From the NCBI RefSeq assembly GCF_033705735.1, contig NZ_CP131131.1, forward strand, positions 1 through 64,000: a stretch of DNA of 64,000 nt, given 5' to 3'. How positions within the stretch are numbered: the first letter of the stretch is position 1; the number at the start of each line of letters is the position of its first letter. Of the stretch, positions 61,473-64,000 are shown one piece after another. Under the pieces are notes generated by a model. It did not search any database, was not told where the DNA came from, and was given only the letters and a program-made list of their open reading frames with translations. Both the position numbers and the translations under genes were made by a program. Source of the stretch: Shinella zoogloeoides (GTDB lineage: Bacteria; Pseudomonadota; Alphaproteobacteria; Rhizobiales; Rhizobiaceae).

Positions 61473-62035
61473 AGCGGCGCACCCTCATCGCTCTCTTCAT
61501 GGGGACCGCGGCGGCAGGCGTGCTGACCGCGGTCCTCGCCCCGCGCCAGGACCAGCCGAAACAGCGCGCCTTCACCCTGCAGACGGTCGACGGAGATCCC
61601 TTCCGCTCGGCCGATCTTGCCGGCAAGCCCTATCTCGTCTTCTTCGGCTTCACCCATTGCCCGGATGTCTGCCCGACCGCGCTCTTCGAGCTGTCGGCGC
61701 TCCTGAAGGATATCGGCCCGGCGGCCGATCGCATCACGCCGCTCTTCGTCTCCATCGATCCCGAGCGGGATACGGCGGATTTGCTGAAGCTCTACATGAC
61801 GTCCTTCGACCCGAGGATCGTCGCGCTCCGCGGCGATGCCGCGCAGACGAAATCGGCGGCGGATGCGTTCTCTGCCTTCTATCGGAAGGTCCCGACGGCG
61901 TCCGACAGCTATACGATGGAGCATACGGCGGGGCTCTTCCTCATCCGCGCCGACGGCCGCCTGCAAGGCATGCTCGACATGCACGAGCCGCGCGAAAACC
62001 AGCTGCAGAAACTGAAGCTGCTGGCCGCGTCCTAG
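61469..62035 (+). CDS. SCO1/SenC-family thioredoxin-fold protein
   Basis: The 188-residue membrane-anchored protein (hydrophobic segment about 6-24) has a thioredoxin-like fold. The copper/redox motif is CPDVCP, with Cys64 and Cys68, and the conserved His is His152 (MEHTAGLF). SCO proteins deliver copper to the CuA site of cytochrome oxidase or act as thiol oxidoreductases. It is translationally coupled to the metal ATPase gene (ATGA overlap), an unusual partner, so it may have a metal-stress role. Its TAG stop lies within the left end of the inverted-repeat element at 62032-62138. Confidence 0.9.
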   Translation: MKRRTLIALFMGTAAAGVLTAVLAPRQDQPKQRAFTLQTVDGDPFRSADLAGKPYLVFFGFTHCPDVCPTALFELSALLKDIGPAADRITPLFVSIDPERDTADLLKLYMTSFDPRIVALRGDAAQTKSAADAFSAFYRKVPTASDSYTMEHTAGLFLIRADGRLQGMLDMHEPRENQLQKLKLLAAS

Positions 62036-62138
62036 AGCATTTCCAGCCGAAGCGAAATCGCTTCGGCGTCGGATAATGCGATAAAAACAAGAATCTAGAA
62101 CACGTTCGGAGAACCGGAGTCCACCGGACGTGCTCTAG
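62032..62138. repeat. Inverted-repeat intergenic element between convergent genes
   Basis: The 107-base element begins CTAGAGCA and ends TGCTCTAG. It contains a 10-bp-stem hairpin GCCGAAGCGA/TCGCTTCGGC (62046-62067) and a second imperfect pairing around CCGGAGTCCACCGG. Elements of this style with CTAGAGC ends recur in rhizobial genomes. Its two ends supply the TAG stop codons of the SCO gene and of the MerR gene. Confidence 0.6.
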
Positions 62139-62551
62139 TCGTGATCGTCGGTGCAGAGGTCGTGGTTGGCCAGCGCCCGGATGACGTAGCAATCGCTGAT
62201 CTGGTCGGAGTGGCAATGGCTGGTGATGCGCTCCAGCTCCGCCTCCAGCTTGCGCAGCCGGGCGATCTTGCGCCGCACGGTCGCAAGCTGCTCGGCGGCG
62301 ATGCGGTCGGCGTCGTGGCAGGGGCGCTCGGGGTGCTGGCTGAGGTCGATCAACTCGCGGATCGCGTCAATGGTGAGGCCGAGGTCGCGGGCATGGCGGA
62401 TGAAGGCGAGCCGGTCGCGCTCCTCGCTGGAATAGCGCCGCTGGTTGCCTTCGGAACGTTCGGCATGGGAAAGCAGGCCCATCTGCTCGTAGTAGCGGAT
62501 GGTCGGAACCTTGACGCCCGTTTCCCTGGAAAGATCGCCGATCGTCAGCAT
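62135..62551 (-). CDS. MerR-family metal-responsive regulator (ZntR/CadR type)
   Basis: The 138-residue regulator has an N-terminal helix-turn-helix (about 2-40, TGVKVPTIRYYEQMGLL), a dimerisation helix (about 85-110) and a metal-sensing C-terminus. Cys78, Cys113, Cys121 and Cys133, with several His, are candidate ligands. Cys78 and Cys113 match the positions of Zn- and Cd/Pb-sensing ZntR/CadR proteins. The ATPase promoter at 59142-59172 has the matching 19-bp spacer palindrome, so this protein most likely activates it, although the gene is 3 kb away and convergent. Its stop codon lies within the inverted-repeat element. Confidence 0.9.
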   Translation of the reverse strand: MLTIGDLSRETGVKVPTIRYYEQMGLLSHAERSEGNQRRYSSEERDRLAFIRHARDLGLTIDAIRELIDLSQHPERPCHDADRIAAEQLATVRRKIARLRKLEAELERITSHCHSDQISDCYVIRALANHDLCTDDHD

Positions 62552-62903
62552 AGCATTCGCCTCTTCAATGAGCCCACCAAGAGATGTGGCGGGCGCCGTC
62601 GCAAATCAAGTTTTCTCTCGGTAGAGCGGCCCGGCGCAAGCGTCTGACGATATTGTGTTCGCGCCGTGATGTCAGGTCGAAAGAAAGCCGCAAAGCTGGG
62701 GTTGAAGCTCAAGGGGCTTGAGGATTTAAGCTCCAGCCGAACTGCAGCCCCGGATTCGGGGTGAAAACTGAGGCATGACGCCGCGCGAGGGCCGATGAAG
62801 GCCGTAAGATTAACGAAGTTCTAAGCAATCGCTTGGACTCTGAACCGAGACGCGCCGCGGGGACTGCGGCGCACCACGGACCCCGAAAAACCGAAAACGA
62901 CCC
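62552..62903. other. Gap between the MerR gene and the L,D-transpeptidase gene
   Basis: 352 bases without a convincing gene. A small stem CCCCG/CGGGG lies near 62750. No clear promoter or known RNA was recognised. Confidence 0.4.
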
Positions 62904-63947
62904 ATGTTTGCGCTTCGCCACCGTCTTTCTCTTGAAACTGCCCGCCTGCGTCTCCCGCTTCTCGCGCGCTTGGCCGCTGCGACCGTCGCCGGCGGCCTGC
63001 TCGCCGGCTGCATGGCCATGGACGTCGCTTCGCTCGCCGAGGCGCCGAAGCTTTCCAACAAGGTGAAAGCCGAGATGTCGAAGAAGAAGATGCGCCCGGA
63101 GAGCCCCGTGCTCGTGCGCATCTTCAAGCAGGAAAGCGAGTTGGAAGTCTGGAAGGTCGATACGAGCGGCAAATACGCGCTCTTCAAGACCTATCCGATG
63201 TGCCGCTGGTCCGGAAAGCTCGGGCCCAAGACGAAGAGCGGCGACCGGCAGGCGCCGGAAGGCTTCTACCATGTCTCCGCCGGCATGCTGAATCCGAATT
63301 CGCAATATTACGTCTCGTTCAACCTCGGCTATCCGAACAGGCTGGAATCGGCGCTCGGCTATTCGGGCGAGGCGCTGATGGTGCATGGCGCCTGTTCGTC
63401 CTCGGGCTGCTACGCCATGACGGACCAGGGCGTCGGCGAGATCTACGCCATCGTGCAGAAGGCGCTGGAGAGCGGGCAGGACCGCTTCCAGGTGCAGGCC
63501 TATCCCTTCCGCATGACCACGGAGAACATGGCCAAGCACAAGGGCGACCCGAACATGCCCTTCTGGCGCACCCTGAAAGAGGGCTACGACGCTTTCGCCT
63601 TCACCAAGCGCCAGCCGAAAGTCTCCGTCTGCGGCGGCCGCTACGTCTTCAACAAGGAATTCGCGACCGGCGAGCCGAGCGATCCGCTGGCGCAGTGCCC
63701 GGCCACTGTCGATGGCGCCGACAATGATCTGATGGCGAAGATCGGTGCGGAACAAAAGAAGCTGGATGCGGCTTTTGCAGGCGCCGCGCCGGTTTCCAGT
63801 TTCTCCTATTCGGACGGCGGCATGCATCCGAGCTTCCGCTCGCTGCTCAAGCAGGAGGGGGCAAAGGGCATGGCCGCGCGCATCTCGCGGACGAAATACC
63901 CGGTCAGCCGGCCCGAAGCCGCTCTTGCCGATCCCTATGACGATTGA
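62904..63947 (+). CDS. L,D-transpeptidase (YafK/ErfK-like) lipoprotein
   Basis: The 347-residue exported protein has a basic N-terminus, a hydrophobic segment and a lipobox LLAGC (Cys36), so it should be a lipoprotein. The catalytic YkuD-type region contains PEGFYHVSAGMLNPNSQYYV and HGACSSSGCYAMTD, with His161 and the predicted nucleophile Cys169. It resembles the YafK (DpaA) group, which acts on peptidoglycan cross-links or lipoprotein anchors. The product has a long C-terminal extension. The next gene starts 16 bases downstream. Confidence 0.85.
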   Translation: MFALRHRLSLETARLRLPLLARLAAATVAGGLLAGCMAMDVASLAEAPKLSNKVKAEMSKKKMRPESPVLVRIFKQESELEVWKVDTSGKYALFKTYPMCRWSGKLGPKTKSGDRQAPEGFYHVSAGMLNPNSQYYVSFNLGYPNRLESALGYSGEALMVHGACSSSGCYAMTDQGVGEIYAIVQKALESGQDRFQVQAYPFRMTTENMAKHKGDPNMPFWRTLKEGYDAFAFTKRQPKVSVCGGRYVFNKEFATGEPSDPLAQCPATVDGADNDLMAKIGAEQKKLDAAFAGAAPVSSFSYSDGGMHPSFRSLLKQEGAKGMAARISRTKYPVSRPEAALADPYDD

Positions 63948-63963
63948 TGTGTGAGGACATGTA

Positions 63964-64000
63964 TTGACTGGTGAAAGCGTAACCCGCCGGTCCTTCCTGC
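63964..64000 (+). CDS. Start of a probable Tat-exported protein (truncated by window end)
   Basis: A TTG start at 63964, preceded by GTGAGGA, would encode MTGESVTRRSFL and continue beyond the window. TRRSFL fits a twin-arginine signal. Only 12 codons are visible, so the product cannot be named; the start is a prediction from the ribosome site and the RR motif. Confidence 0.4.
   Translation, partial: MTGESVTRRSFL

Overview
The window looks like part of a secondary replicon (megaplasmid or chromid) of a Rhizobiaceae member in the Agrobacterium/Rhizobium/Shinella/Ensifer group. It opens with a complete repABC cassette, the Rhizobiales plasmid-family replication and partition module, and two exact 16-bp parS-type palindromes lie within 5 kb of it. 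DNA is uniformly GC-rich and densely packed with many ATGA overlaps. No rRNA, tRNA, insertion sequence, phage gene or CRISPR array was seen. Housekeeping-type genes (recX, prmB, nrdHIEF, a GreA-type factor, carboxynorspermidine enzymes) share the replicon with repABC, which argues for a chromid rather than a dispensable plasmid.

Layout. 1-3716: repA, repB, antisense ctRNA, repC. 3806-5307: DUF6074 protein, LysE exporter, HbpS-like protein. 5314-9666: parS, a DeoR regulator divergent from a small-molecule kinase plus a dimethylglycine-dehydrogenase-like enzyme, the latter carrying a second parS. 10114-14531: an RHE_PE00001-type protein, a LysR/SDR divergent pair, an ornithine-cyclodeaminase-like gene. 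14816-17981: copper-associated set (DUF2946, YcnI, CopC-CopD fusion) and a small membrane protein. 18003-18563: recX. 18841-25827: a GntR-controlled locus with an ABC substrate-binding protein and permease, FAD oxidoreductase, EamA transporter, PfkB kinase and FrlB/FraB-like deglycase. 25934-30876: CHAD protein, RidA, PLP enzyme, Rieske oxygenase, MTHFR-like protein. 31025-35313: cobalamin riboswitch and nrdHIEF. 35640-41136: formaldehyde dehydrogenase, a phosphatase-like protein missing its catalytic His, a second cobalamin riboswitch with cbtBA, prmB, an RNA pseudouridine synthase. 41261-44491: MacAB-type efflux. 44495-55250: complete L-rhamnose locus (rhaRSTPQUK divergent from rhaDI). 55416-58675: small unknown protein, GreA-type factor, two carboxynorspermidine genes. 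59202-62551: MerR-controlled heavy-metal P-type ATPase, SCO protein, MerR regulator. 62904-64000: L,D-transpeptidase-like lipoprotein and the first codons of a probable Tat-exported protein.

How the parts work together. Three themes recur. (i) Cobalamin: two riboswitches, one on the B12-independent ribonucleotide reductase and one on the cobalt transporter. (ii) Methylated-amine and one-carbon catabolism: DMGDH-like enzyme, Rieske demethylase-like oxygenase, MTHFR-like protein and formaldehyde dehydrogenase, spread over several transcription units. (iii) Catabolism of glycosylated amino compounds: the GntR locus contains the kinase/deglycase pair known from fructoselysine and fructose-asparagine pathways. 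A palindrome TTGT(C/A)AGACA is found in front of the uptake operon, in front of the deglycase gene and in front of gntR, which ties the locus into one regulon. The substrate is not known; this is the best candidate for a new pathway.

Limits: all calls come from reading sequence and from family knowledge. No database search, alignment or folding was run.
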